NCBI RefSeq assembly: GCF_013602415.1
Contig: NZ_WPAG02000003.1
Location: forward strand, 558,001-622,000
Direction of reading: 5' to 3'
Source: Rhodococcus sp. B50
Lineage (GTDB): Bacteria; Actinomycetota; Actinomycetes; Mycobacteriales; Mycobacteriaceae
DNA length: 64,000 nucleotides
Below the pieces are notes generated by a model. The model made no database searches and had not been told where the DNA came from. It was given only the letters and a program-made list of their open reading frames with translations. A program made the position numbers and the translations under genes. Below, piece by piece: positions 35,504 through 44,008 of this stretch; position 1 is the first letter of the stretch; each line of letters starts with the position of its first letter.

Positions 35504-36964
35504 GTGAACGACGAGATGACCGCCTACTTGGAGTACGCCGCGCTCCCGGCCCTCGCCGCCCAGCGCCGGCCGGACCGGACCGCGCTGCGCTTCGAGGGGC
35601 GGGCCTGGACATATCGGGAGCTGGACCGGGCCGTCGCCGGGGTCGCTGCCCGGCTCGCCCGCGCCGGTGTCGGCGCGGGCATCCGCACCCTGCTCCTCGT
35701 CGAGAACCGGCCGGAGTACGTCTTCGCGCAGTTCGCGCTGGCCCGGCTCGGTGCCGTTTTCGTGGTGCCGAATCCGTACTGGACCGAGCACGAGATGGCT
35801 CGGGTGGTCGCCGCCGCCGGTGCCGAAGCGGCGATCTACGCACCGCAGCACCGGGCATCGGCCGCCGCCCTGCCGATCGCGATCCCGGTCGAGGAGCTCG
35901 CCACGGCGGCGACGGAGGGCATGTCCGTGCCGTCGCCCTCCGCGGAGCCGGTACCCGCCACCGCCGAGCTGTGCGTTCCCTTCTCCTCGGGCACCACCGG
36001 GCTGCCCAAGGGTGTCGTGCACACAGTCGGAAGTCTGTCCGGCGGGATCGGCCAGCTGGTGGCGCACCTGGGACTGACCGACGCCGACCGCCTGCAGATC
36101 TCGCTGCCGCTGTGCCACATCTTCGGCACCTCGATGATGGGCGCCGCGCTCGCGGTCGGCGCCGAGGTGACACTCTTCGAGCGGTTCGACTTCGACCGCT
36201 GCCTGCGTCAGATCCGGGAGGACGCGGTCACCGTGTGGCCGCTGGCCGGCGCCGTCGCGCACCGCCTGGCGCACCTTCCCCAGCTGAGCCGCGCCGACTT
36301 CCCCGGGCTGCGGTACTTCATGTGGGGCGGCAGCGCGGTCCCCGCCGAGCTGGCCGCGACGATCACCGACCGCACGGGGGTCGGTTTCCTGTGCTCCTAC
36401 GGCATGACCGAGGCCTTCGCCATCGCCTTCAACCCGGTCGGGCACCCGGAACAGTGGCGGCTGGATTCACCCGGCTTCCTCTCGGACGGCATCGAGATCC
36501 GGCTCGGCGCTCACGACGAGATCGAGGTGCGCGGGCCGTGTGTCGCCGCGCGCTACACCGCGGCGCCCCAGGACGACCCGTTCCTTCCCGGCGGTTGGTT
36601 CCGGACCGGCGACGTGGGCCGGATCGATGCGGACGGCCGGCTCTGGATCGTGGATCGGCTCAAGGACATGATCAAGGTCTCCGGTTTCCAGGTCGCGCCC
36701 GCCGAGATCGAGGCCGAGCTGCGGCGGCACCCGGCGGTGACCGACGCTGCGGTGATCGGGCGCCCCGATCCGCACCGCGGCGAGCGGGTGGTCGCGTTCG
36801 TCGTGACTGCTGAGCCGGTGTCGGCAGAGGAGTTGCTGGCCGCCGCCGCCGAACGGTTGGCCACCTACAAGTTGCCGCGCGAGATCGTCGTCGTGGACGA
36901 GCTGCCGCGTACCGCCGCGGGGAAGTTGCAGCGTGCGCGGCTGCGCACGCCGGAGCAGGGCTGA
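35504..36964 (+). CDS. Acyl-CoA synthetase (AMP-forming)
   Basis: 486 residues from GTG 35504, 13 bp after the previous stop; ATG 35516 is an alternative start. Complete ANL set: P-loop FSSGTTGLPKGVVHT, A4/A5 with CHIFGTSMMG and SYGMTEA, A7 WFRTGDVGRIDADG, A8 DRLKDMIKVSGFQVAPAEIE and A10 PRTAAGKLQRAR with the catalytic Lys. It activates a carboxylic acid to its CoA ester; the 4-coumarate/medium-chain ligase style is likely. It is in the hydratase-SDR-AttH-like operon and 26 bp before TetR. Confidence 0.9.
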   Translation: MNDEMTAYLEYAALPALAAQRRPDRTALRFEGRAWTYRELDRAVAGVAARLARAGVGAGIRTLLLVENRPEYVFAQFALARLGAVFVVPNPYWTEHEMARVVAAAGAEAAIYAPQHRASAAALPIAIPVEELATAATEGMSVPSPSAEPVPATAELCVPFSSGTTGLPKGVVHTVGSLSGGIGQLVAHLGLTDADRLQISLPLCHIFGTSMMGAALAVGAEVTLFERFDFDRCLRQIREDAVTVWPLAGAVAHRLAHLPQLSRADFPGLRYFMWGGSAVPAELAATITDRTGVGFLCSYGMTEAFAIAFNPVGHPEQWRLDSPGFLSDGIEIRLGAHDEIEVRGPCVAARYTAAPQDDPFLPGGWFRTGDVGRIDADGRLWIVDRLKDMIKVSGFQVAPAEIEAELRRHPAVTDAAVIGRPDPHRGERVVAFVVTAEPVSAEELLAAAAERLATYKLPREIVVVDELPRTAAGKLQRARLRTPEQG

Positions 36965-36990
36965 CGTCCGGCGTGGCCTACAGTCGAGAA

Positions 36991-37677
36991 ATGGCGACAG
37001 GGCAGGATTCCGGGTCGACCGGGACGGACCGCAGGCGGACGGGACGGCCCGTCGACAAGACGGTGGAAGCACGGGTGCTGCACGAGGCCAGGGCCGAGCT
37101 GGTGGCCGCCGGGGTGGATGCCTTCAGCCTGACCGCGACGCTGCGCCGCGCGAAGGTCGGCAACAGCGGCTTCTACCGACGCTGGTCCAGCGCGCAGGAG
37201 CTCATCGTCGACGCCGTTGCCTCGATCGCCACCTGGCCGGAGGTACCCGACCTGGGCGACCTGCGGAAGGAGTTGCGGTTGCTGGTCGAGGCATTCGATC
37301 GGCCGGGCGCGTGGAAGAGCCTGCAGGTCATGTTCACCTTCGCCGGTCAGGCGGCCCGCCACCCCGAACTGTACGAGCGGGTGCAGCGGACGGTCATCCT
37401 GCCCGGAAACGCGCGGGTCGTCGCGGTCTTCGATCGGGCCTGCTCGCGCGGCGAATTCCCGGCCGGTGCCGATCCGAAGGCGCTCGCCGCCGCCTTCATC
37501 GGTGCGCTGAGTGTGGTTGTGCAGTGGTCCGCGGAGGCCGATGACCACTTCGGTGCCGACCCGGACAGTGTGCTGGAAACGTTCATCGCGCTGGCCGCCG
37601 TGCAGGCTCACCGGGAGCCGGCGGAGCCCTCCTCGACCCGGGCGCGCAGGCGGTCGACCAGGGTCTCGACGCCGTAG
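36991..37677 (+). CDS. TetR family transcriptional regulator
   Basis: 228 residues from ATG 36991; GTG 36973 is also possible. HTH region VLHEARAELVAAGVDAF, TATLRRAKVGNSGFYRRWSS and QELIVDAV, then a helical ligand domain. It closes the plus-strand operon and lies immediately upstream of cassette 3, so it may regulate either; the AT-rich block at 37724 is a candidate target. Confidence 0.85.
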   Translation: MATGQDSGSTGTDRRRTGRPVDKTVEARVLHEARAELVAAGVDAFSLTATLRRAKVGNSGFYRRWSSAQELIVDAVASIATWPEVPDLGDLRKELRLLVEAFDRPGAWKSLQVMFTFAGQAARHPELYERVQRTVILPGNARVVAVFDRACSRGEFPAGADPKALAAAFIGALSVVVQWSAEADDHFGADPDSVLETFIALAAVQAHREPAEPSSTRARRRSTRVSTP

Positions 37678-37723
37678 CCGTTCTGCCGCCCGCGGGACGT
37701 GAGGGCCGTGTTCCGAGCGCTTA

Positions 37724-37756
37724 TATAGGTAGATTTTTATTCTGATAAGCTATGGC
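37724..37756 (+). promoter_or_regulatory. Promoter-like motif of cassette 3
   Basis: TATAGGTAGATT followed by TTTATTCTGATA matches the block at 4608 before cassette 1, in the same orientation and at similar distance (about 60-90 bp) from the GTG. Conservation between otherwise different leaders argues for a functional promoter or operator. Confidence 0.5.
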
Positions 37757-37815
37757 TCGGGTCACGCTACCGGAACGTGTGCCGCAGGACATCCCGGGGG
37801 CGACGGAGGAAATTA

Positions 37816-39147
37816 GTGGCAATCAGTGAGCTGGAACATTCGCGCGCGACGATCGGCGAATTCCTGGAACCGGAGATCGAGACGGCGCCGCGGTCGGCCA
37901 TCAGGGCAGACCAGGAGGCAGCCGTCCTGGAGTTGGTCCAGTTCGCGTGGGACAACTCGCCGCTGTACCGGGAGTTCTGGAGCACCGCCGGCGTCTCGCC
38001 CGACGACATCCGCAGCCTGAACGACTTCACCACCAAGATCCCGACCCTGACCAAGGCCGACATCAAGGCCTATCGGGAACGCACCGGCGACCCCTACGGC
38101 GGCCTGCTCTGCGTCGACCCCAAGGATCTCACCTCGGTGACCACGACCTCGGGCACCACCTCGGCCCCCGAGCTGCTCCCCGAGGTCTGGACCGACACCC
38201 CGCCGCTGCCCGCGGCCTCGGCCCGCGACCTCTACGCCCACGGGCTGCGGCCGGGGGACCGAGTCGTCGTCCCGGTCGGCACCTTCCGAAACTACTGGGA
38301 CGACTTCTACCTCGCCCTCGGACTGACCCCGGTGTTCGTGGACAGCTGGCTGGGCCAGGGCGAGGCGCTGCTGCGAGCCATCCGGGAGCACCGGGTGGCC
38401 TACATGCAGGTGCACCTGCCCGCGATCATGGAGTTCGAGAAGCTCGAGTCGAAGTACGACCTGCGCGAGGCCTTCGCCTCTGTCAAGTTCTTCGCCTTCG
38501 CCGGCCAGCCCATGGGGGCGGCGCTCAAGCGCAAGGTCACCGAGGACTGGGGCGTCCGGGTCGTCACCTACACCAGCGCCGGTGACACCGGAACTGCTTG
38601 GGAGGAGCCGGAACTCGACGGGTTCCAGCTGTGGGAGGACATGATGCTCCCGGAGGTGCTCGACACCGTGACCGATGAACCCGTCGGCGACCTGGAGGTC
38701 GGCGAGCTGGTCGCCACCGACCTGGACAACCGGGTCGCGCCCTACATCCGTTTCCGCTCCGGCGACCTCGTCCGGGTCACCCGCGAGCCGGCGCCCACCG
38801 GGCGCACGCACGCCCGGATGTGGTTCTCCGGCCGGCGCGGCGACGAGACCGTGATCGGGGGCAAGGCGATCGTGGTCGGCGACGTCTGGCGGCTGGTGGA
38901 ATCGCTGCCCGAGCTCTCCGACGGGACGTTCCAGATCATCCGCACCGACGCGCCGATGACCCGGCTGCGGCTCCGGGTCGGCTACGCCCCCGAGCGGACC
39001 GCCGACCTCGTCGAGCTGGAGCAGCGGCTGGTCGGGATCATCGAGGCGGAGCTCGGCGTCGGTGTCGATGTCGCGCTGCTCACCGTCGAGGACATCCTCC
39101 AGTTCAGTTCGAGCGTCGCCAAGTTCCCGAGGACGGTCAAGGAATGA
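37816..39147 (+). CDS. PaaK-like adenylate-forming acyl-CoA ligase, cassette 3
   Basis: 443 residues from GTG 37816 with GGAGGAA upstream. Nearly the same protein as cassette 1 over long stretches (both have FLEPE, TTTSGTTSAPELLPE, GTFRNYWDDFY, YTSAGDTGTAWE, PYIRFRSGDLV, SSSVAKFPR). The candidate catalytic Lys is near the C-terminus. The coding sequence is visibly more G/C-rich at third positions than cassette 1, so the two copies are old or were acquired separately. It is followed by its partner (ATGA) and the intact Pat-like gene, giving the full three-gene module. Confidence 0.86.
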   Translation: MAISELEHSRATIGEFLEPEIETAPRSAIRADQEAAVLELVQFAWDNSPLYREFWSTAGVSPDDIRSLNDFTTKIPTLTKADIKAYRERTGDPYGGLLCVDPKDLTSVTTTSGTTSAPELLPEVWTDTPPLPAASARDLYAHGLRPGDRVVVPVGTFRNYWDDFYLALGLTPVFVDSWLGQGEALLRAIREHRVAYMQVHLPAIMEFEKLESKYDLREAFASVKFFAFAGQPMGAALKRKVTEDWGVRVVTYTSAGDTGTAWEEPELDGFQLWEDMMLPEVLDTVTDEPVGDLEVGELVATDLDNRVAPYIRFRSGDLVRVTREPAPTGRTHARMWFSGRRGDETVIGGKAIVVGDVWRLVESLPELSDGTFQIIRTDAPMTRLRLRVGYAPERTADLVELEQRLVGIIEAELGVGVDVALLTVEDILQFSSSVAKFPRTVKE

Positions 39148-39866
39148 CTCGCAGGACCAGTATGGAGTCCGCCGCCCGGCTGCCCCGTTCCCCGATCTAC
39201 GGCATCGGCGTGTGCCGCACCGGCGACAGCGTCGTCGACTACGCGATCGGCTGGGACGATCTGGAGCGCGACACGGACTGGGCGCAGCACCAGCTGCTCG
39301 CCGCCGGCGTCACCGACGGGGACCACGTGCTGATGACCGCGCCCAATCACGAGAACCCGTGGCTGAGCCCGGTGGTGCGGGCGCTGCGCCGGATCGGCGC
39401 GACCTACACCCCGGCCGAGACCTACCCCTGGGACTTCACCCGATTTCTCTCGGTGCTGGACCGCCTGCCGATCACCGTGGTGATCGGGCTGTGCGGGGAC
39501 ACCCTCGGCGCGGTGCAGGCGCAGCAGCCCGATCTGGCGGCGCAGTTCCGCGACGTCCGCCTGATCTGGGCTCGGCCGGAAGCGCACACCGAGCTGGTCG
39601 CGGCGGGCGTGAACTCCGCCCTGCTCGCCTTCCTCGGTCCGGCGCTCGGCCTCGCCCGGCCCGATGATCCCGACGTGCTGCGGGTGAACGGCGCCGAGTG
39701 GGCGCTCCGGGAGTCCGGCGGAGAACTGCTGGCCTCGGCCACCGGCGCGCCGGGCGCGGATCACCGATGTCCCGACCGGGTTGTCCGGCCGGGTCGGCAC
39801 GGACGGAGACACGTTGCTCGTCGAGCCGTGACGGGCGGGCCCGCGCAATTCCCGATCGAGAGGTGA
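39144..39866 (+). CDS. Pseudo-ligase partner, cassette 3, C-terminus altered by frameshift
   Basis: Starts in ATGA overlap and is very similar to partner 1 (RLPRSPIYGIGV, NHENPWLSPVVRAL, GATYTPAETYPWD, LPITVVIGL, FLGPALGLA, VNGAEW). Near 39745 one indel shifts the frame. The sequence in the other frame reads ARRARITDVPTGLSGRV...TLLVEP and would stop at 39831, exactly like partner 1. The present frame instead runs 35 bases further and ends 4 bp before the Pat-like gene. The last ~40 residues are therefore abnormal, or a base is miscalled. Confidence 0.7.
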   Translation: MTRRTSMESAARLPRSPIYGIGVCRTGDSVVDYAIGWDDLERDTDWAQHQLLAAGVTDGDHVLMTAPNHENPWLSPVVRALRRIGATYTPAETYPWDFTRFLSVLDRLPITVVIGLCGDTLGAVQAQQPDLAAQFRDVRLIWARPEAHTELVAAGVNSALLAFLGPALGLARPDDPDVLRVNGAEWALRESGGELLASATGAPGADHRCPDRVVRPGRHGRRHVARRAVTGGPAQFPIER

Positions 39867-39870
39867 CGGT

Positions 39871-42333
39871 GTGACACGTGGCGACCAGAATTCCGGTGAC
39901 GGCACCCCGGGGTTGCTCAGGGACGGCCGTTCGGTACTGGTCCGCCGGCTGACCCCCGGCGACCTCGAGCTCGTCGTCGACTTCAGCCACCGGCTCTCCC
40001 GCCGCACCATCTCCATGCGGATGCTCGGGCCGGTGGTGCAGCTGAACCGCGCGGGGCTGGCGCGTTTCATGAACTTCGACCCGGCGACCCAGTTGGCGCT
40101 GGTCGCGGTGCACGAGGACCGCGCGGTGGGGGTTGCCGACTTCGCGCGGGTCGACGGGCACCCGGAACGCGCCGAGGTCACCTTCACCATCGCCGACGAG
40201 TACCAGTCGCTCGGGCTCGGCGGGCTGCTTCTGGAACACATCGCGGTCGCGGCCAGGGACTACGGCATCGAGGTGCTGGAGGCCGACGTGCTCGCCGAGA
40301 ACCTGGCCATGGTCCGCACCCTCGAGAATTCGGGGTACGCCGTCGAATTCGGCCCTCCCGGCTCGGTCCTGCACGCGGACATCGCCATCGCGCCGCGGGC
40401 GCAGATGCTGGCGCGCTCGGACCGGCGCGAGCACCAGTCGGTGCGCTCCTCCATGCGGCGCATCTTCGCGTCCCGCACGGTCGCCGTCGTCGGCGCCGGG
40501 ACGGGCCCGGACAACCTCGGCCGGGCCGTCGTGCGCAACCTGGTGGACCACGGCTTCCCCGGGCGGGTCTTCGCCGTGAACCCGAACACGCCCGCCGTGA
40601 TGGGGCTGCCGACGTACCCCACGGTGGCGGCGATCGGCGAGCCCATCGACCTGGTGGTGGTGGCGGTCGCGGCGACGCTGGTCCCGGAGGTGCTGCGCGA
40701 CTGCGCTGCGGCTTCGGCGGCGGCGGTGGTGGTGGTGTCTGTCGGCTTCGGCGAGCTGGACGAGCACGGCCGGGCGGCCGAGGCGGAACTGGTGCGCTAC
40801 GCACGCGCCCAGGACATGCGGGTGATCGGGCCCGCCAGCATGGGGATCGTCGCCCAGCAGGACGGGCATCGGCTGGCCGCCACCTTCTCTCCCTCGCTAC
40901 CCGAACTCGGGGTGGTGGCGATGGCCAGCCAGTCCGGGACGCTCGGGCTCGCGGTGCTCGATCATGCCCGCAGAGTCGGGCTCGGCTTCTCCGGCTTCGC
41001 CTCGCTCGGCAGGTCGGCCGACGTGTCGCCGAACGACCTGCTCCAGTGGTGGGAGGAGGACGCGAGCACCTCGGTGATCCTGCTCGACCTGCAGAAGTTC
41101 GGGAATCCGCGCAAGTTCGCCCGGCTGACCCGGCGGGTCAGCGCGCGCAAACCGATCGTCATCGTCACCAGCGCGATCCACACCGAACTGGGTGGCCAGG
41201 CCGACCCGGTGCCCGCCGACCGCAGGGCGATCACCGACGCGCTCTTCTCCCAGACCGGGATCGTGGCGACCCGGACGCTCGCCGAGATGTTCGACGTCGC
41301 ACGCCTCTTCGCCCACCAGCCGGTGCCGCGCGGAGATCGGGTGGCGGTGCTCACCAATGCCGCGCAGCCCGGCGTGCTGACCGCCGCGGCCTGCCGGGCG
41401 GCTGGGCTGCGGATCGCCGCGGTCGGCGCGGAGACCCGCACCGCGCTGCGCGATCTGGCACCGGGCGGTGACTCGGGCGACGCATTCGACCTGACCCCGC
41501 GTGCCGACGCGGACCGATACGAGGCGGCGCTGCGCGCGCTCCTCGCCGACGATTCGGTCGACTCGGTCGTCGCACTGTTCACACCGCCGCTGGTGCAGAG
41601 CACGGAGGCCATCTCCGCCGCCCTGGTCCGGGCGGCAGCCACCGCTCCGAACAAGACGGTGGTCGCCAGCTTCGACGGCACCGAGGGCGTGCTCGCGGCA
41701 GCCGGGGTGGACGGCCCCGCGGTGCCCAGTTACACCTTTCCGGAGGCCGCGGCCGCCGCGCTCGGCCGCGCCGCGGCCTACGGTGCCTGGCGGCGCCAGC
41801 CAGCCGGTGTGGTCCGGCCGCCCAGCGGGGTCGCAGCGGAGCGGATGCGCGTCGTCGCCGAGCGGGCCGGATTCGGCGCGCCCGCGCCCGAGGTGGTCGC
41901 CGACCTGCTCGCGACGGCCGGGATCACGGTCTCGTCGGCGGAGGCCGCCGGCGGCCCCGAGGTGTCGGTGTCGGTCGTGGCGGATCCGGTCTTCGGGCCG
42001 TTGCTCGCCTTCGGCGTGCTCGGCGATCCGATCACGCTCTACGGCGACATCGCGTTTCACATCACGCCGGTCAGCGATCTCGACGCCGACCGGATGATCC
42101 GCTCGGTGCGCGCGTACCCCCTCGTGGCCGAGCGCGATGTGGATGCGCTGATCGAACTCGTCCTGCGGGTGGCCTGGCTGGTGGAGGAGCTCCCGGAGCT
42201 GGCCGAGCTGCGCTTGGCGCCGGTCGCCCTCGGAGTGCCGGGTGCCGGGGTCGTCGTGCGCGAGGCGGCGCTGGTGCTCGCCGAGCCCACCCGCGATCGG
42301 CGCCATCGCGAGCCGCGGGTCCAGAGCCCCTGA
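39871..42333 (+). CDS. Pat-like GNAT/CoA-synthetase fusion acyltransferase
   Basis: 820 residues from GTG 39871. N-terminal GNAT domain (about 20-175; acetyl-CoA loop QSLGLGG at 112-118), CoA-binding Rossmann domain (VAVVGAGTGPDNLGRAVV, about 200-310) and succinyl-CoA-ligase-like part (SQSGTLGLAVLDHARRVGLG). The phosphohistidine SHTGA loop of NDP-forming synthetases is not found (HTELGGQADP stands there). Only the end of the ATP-grasp domain (SVVADPVFGPLLAFG onward) remains. This fits a protein lysine acetyltransferase, not a synthetase. Pat enzymes are known to acetylate the catalytic Lys of AMP-forming ligases, so control of the adjoining ligase is a natural inference. Confidence 0.83.
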   Translation: MTRGDQNSGDGTPGLLRDGRSVLVRRLTPGDLELVVDFSHRLSRRTISMRMLGPVVQLNRAGLARFMNFDPATQLALVAVHEDRAVGVADFARVDGHPERAEVTFTIADEYQSLGLGGLLLEHIAVAARDYGIEVLEADVLAENLAMVRTLENSGYAVEFGPPGSVLHADIAIAPRAQMLARSDRREHQSVRSSMRRIFASRTVAVVGAGTGPDNLGRAVVRNLVDHGFPGRVFAVNPNTPAVMGLPTYPTVAAIGEPIDLVVVAVAATLVPEVLRDCAAASAAAVVVVSVGFGELDEHGRAAEAELVRYARAQDMRVIGPASMGIVAQQDGHRLAATFSPSLPELGVVAMASQSGTLGLAVLDHARRVGLGFSGFASLGRSADVSPNDLLQWWEEDASTSVILLDLQKFGNPRKFARLTRRVSARKPIVIVTSAIHTELGGQADPVPADRRAITDALFSQTGIVATRTLAEMFDVARLFAHQPVPRGDRVAVLTNAAQPGVLTAAACRAAGLRIAAVGAETRTALRDLAPGGDSGDAFDLTPRADADRYEAALRALLADDSVDSVVALFTPPLVQSTEAISAALVRAAATAPNKTVVASFDGTEGVLAAAGVDGPAVPSYTFPEAAAAALGRAAAYGAWRRQPAGVVRPPSGVAAERMRVVAERAGFGAPAPEVVADLLATAGITVSSAEAAGGPEVSVSVVADPVFGPLLAFGVLGDPITLYGDIAFHITPVSDLDADRMIRSVRAYPLVAERDVDALIELVLRVAWLVEELPELAELRLAPVALGVPGAGVVVREAALVLAEPTRDRRHREPRVQSP

Positions 42334-42487
42334 CCGGTCGACGGGCGCCGCGACGTCAGCCGCCCACCGACAGCACAGCACAGCACAACAGCGGCGCTCG
42401 CGGCGCCGCGGATCGAATCGGGAGACGCATGATCATCGCCCCACAATCGGATTCCTCGATGGGCGCGCCGCGCGAGCGGTGTGCCGC

Positions 42488-43945
42488 ATGATCCGGAGAT
42501 TCGCGCGGACATCGGACCGGCGCTCCGATCGTCTGATCACCGGCGTGCTGTGTCTGTCCGGCATCGTCGTCGCCCTGCAGCACACTCTGGTGGTCCCGCT
42601 GCTGCAGGAGTTCCCCGGGATCCTCGGTGTGGACTCCGCGAGCGTCTCCTGGCTGGTGACGGTGACGCTGCTGACCGCCTCGGTCGCCACCCCGATCCTG
42701 TCCCGGCTCGCGGACATGTTCGGCAAGCGGCTGATGATGCTGGTGTCCCTCGGCACCATCGTGCTCGGCTCGGTCGTGGCCGCGGTCGGCGGGACCTTCC
42801 TGACGGTGCTGATCGGCCGCGGCCTGCAGGGGCTGGCCTCGGCGCTGGTACCGGTGGCCATCGCCATCATGCGCGACGAACTGCCTGCGAAGAAGGTCGC
42901 GGGGGCGACCGCACTCATGAGCGCGACGCTGGGCATCGGCTCGGCGTTGGGGCTGCCGCTGCCGGGTCTCTTCTACGGTCACCTGGGTTGGCAATCCATC
43001 TTCTGGATGTCGGCGGTGGCCGGCGCGGTGCTCTTCGCTGCGGTGCTGCTGGTGGTGCCGGAGTCGCCGGTCCGCACCGGGGGACGCTTCGACCTCGGGG
43101 GCGCGGTGCTGCTGTCAGCAGCGTTGGTCGCGCTGCTGCTTGTGATCTCCAAGGGCGGCACCTGGGGCTGGACCGACCCGCGCACGCTGATCGCGGCCGC
43201 CGTCGCCGTGCTGGCGTTCGCGGTCTGGTTCCCGCTGGAGCTGCGGATCGGCATGCCACTGGTCGACCTGCGCACCTCCGGGCGACGGCCGGTGCTGCTC
43301 ACCAATGTCGCGGGATTGCTGCTCGGCATCTCCATGTACGCGAACATGCTGACCACCACCCAGCAGCTCACGTTGTCCGCTGACACCGGCCACGGCTTCG
43401 GACTGTCGGTCCTGGCGGCCGGGCTGTGGCTGGTGCCCGCCGGGTTGATGATGGTGGTGTTCGCGCCGATCTCGGCGCGTGCGATCGAACGGTTCGGGGC
43501 GAATCGCACCCTGGTGGCCGGCGCGGGAATCCTGCTCGCCTCCTACGTGGTCCGGGTGTTCGCGGCCGGGTCCGTTCTGCAGATCGCGCTCGGCGCCGTG
43601 TTCGTGATGATCGGCACCGCCGTCACCTACGCCACCATGCCGATGCTGATCCTCGATGCGGTTCCGATCACCGAGACCGCCTCCGCCAACGGTCTGAACG
43701 CACTGGCCCGCTCGATCGGCACCGCCATCTCCAGCGCCCTCACCGCTGCGCTGCTCACCACCGTCACCGTCGATGTCGCCGGCCTGGCGGTGCCCGCGCC
43801 CGCGGCGTTCCAACTCGTCTACGCGCTGGCGGGTCTCGCGGCACTCGCGACGGTGGTGGTGGCGCTGTTCATCCCGCATCCCGCCCGGCCGGTCGCGGCG
43901 ACCGACGACCGCTCCGCGCACCCGGTGACAACGGGCGCGCGGTAG
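42488..43945 (+). CDS. MFS transporter, DHA2 (EmrB/QacA-like) type
   Basis: 485 residues from ATG 42488. About 13-14 hydrophobic segments; motif A-like LADMFGKRLMMLVS after the second segment, motif C-like ALMSATLGIGSALGLPLPG in the fifth. Drug:proton antiporter family 2 exports hydrophobic compounds. Located 154 bp after the Pat-like gene on the same strand, it may export a toxic substrate or intermediate of the pathway. It converges with the MHS transporter. Confidence 0.88.
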   Translation: MIRRFARTSDRRSDRLITGVLCLSGIVVALQHTLVVPLLQEFPGILGVDSASVSWLVTVTLLTASVATPILSRLADMFGKRLMMLVSLGTIVLGSVVAAVGGTFLTVLIGRGLQGLASALVPVAIAIMRDELPAKKVAGATALMSATLGIGSALGLPLPGLFYGHLGWQSIFWMSAVAGAVLFAAVLLVVPESPVRTGGRFDLGGAVLLSAALVALLLVISKGGTWGWTDPRTLIAAAVAVLAFAVWFPLELRIGMPLVDLRTSGRRPVLLTNVAGLLLGISMYANMLTTTQQLTLSADTGHGFGLSVLAAGLWLVPAGLMMVVFAPISARAIERFGANRTLVAGAGILLASYVVRVFAAGSVLQIALGAVFVMIGTAVTYATMPMLILDAVPITETASANGLNALARSIGTAISSALTAALLTTVTVDVAGLAVPAPAAFQLVYALAGLAALATVVVALFIPHPARPVAATDDRSAHPVTTGAR

Positions 43946-44008
43946 TCGCGCGGTTCCGGCGCCGCCCTCGTAAGTGGAGCCCTACGGACGAGCACTGGTC
44001 CGCAGGAC

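Noticed and set aside
40897..42381. A 494-codon frame antisense to the Pat-like gene
   Set aside because: No recognisable motif, and the opposite strand encodes an intact multidomain protein.
42365..42390. Short AGCAC repeat before the MFS gene
   Set aside because: Only a few units long; too short to be called a tandem repeat array or CRISPR.
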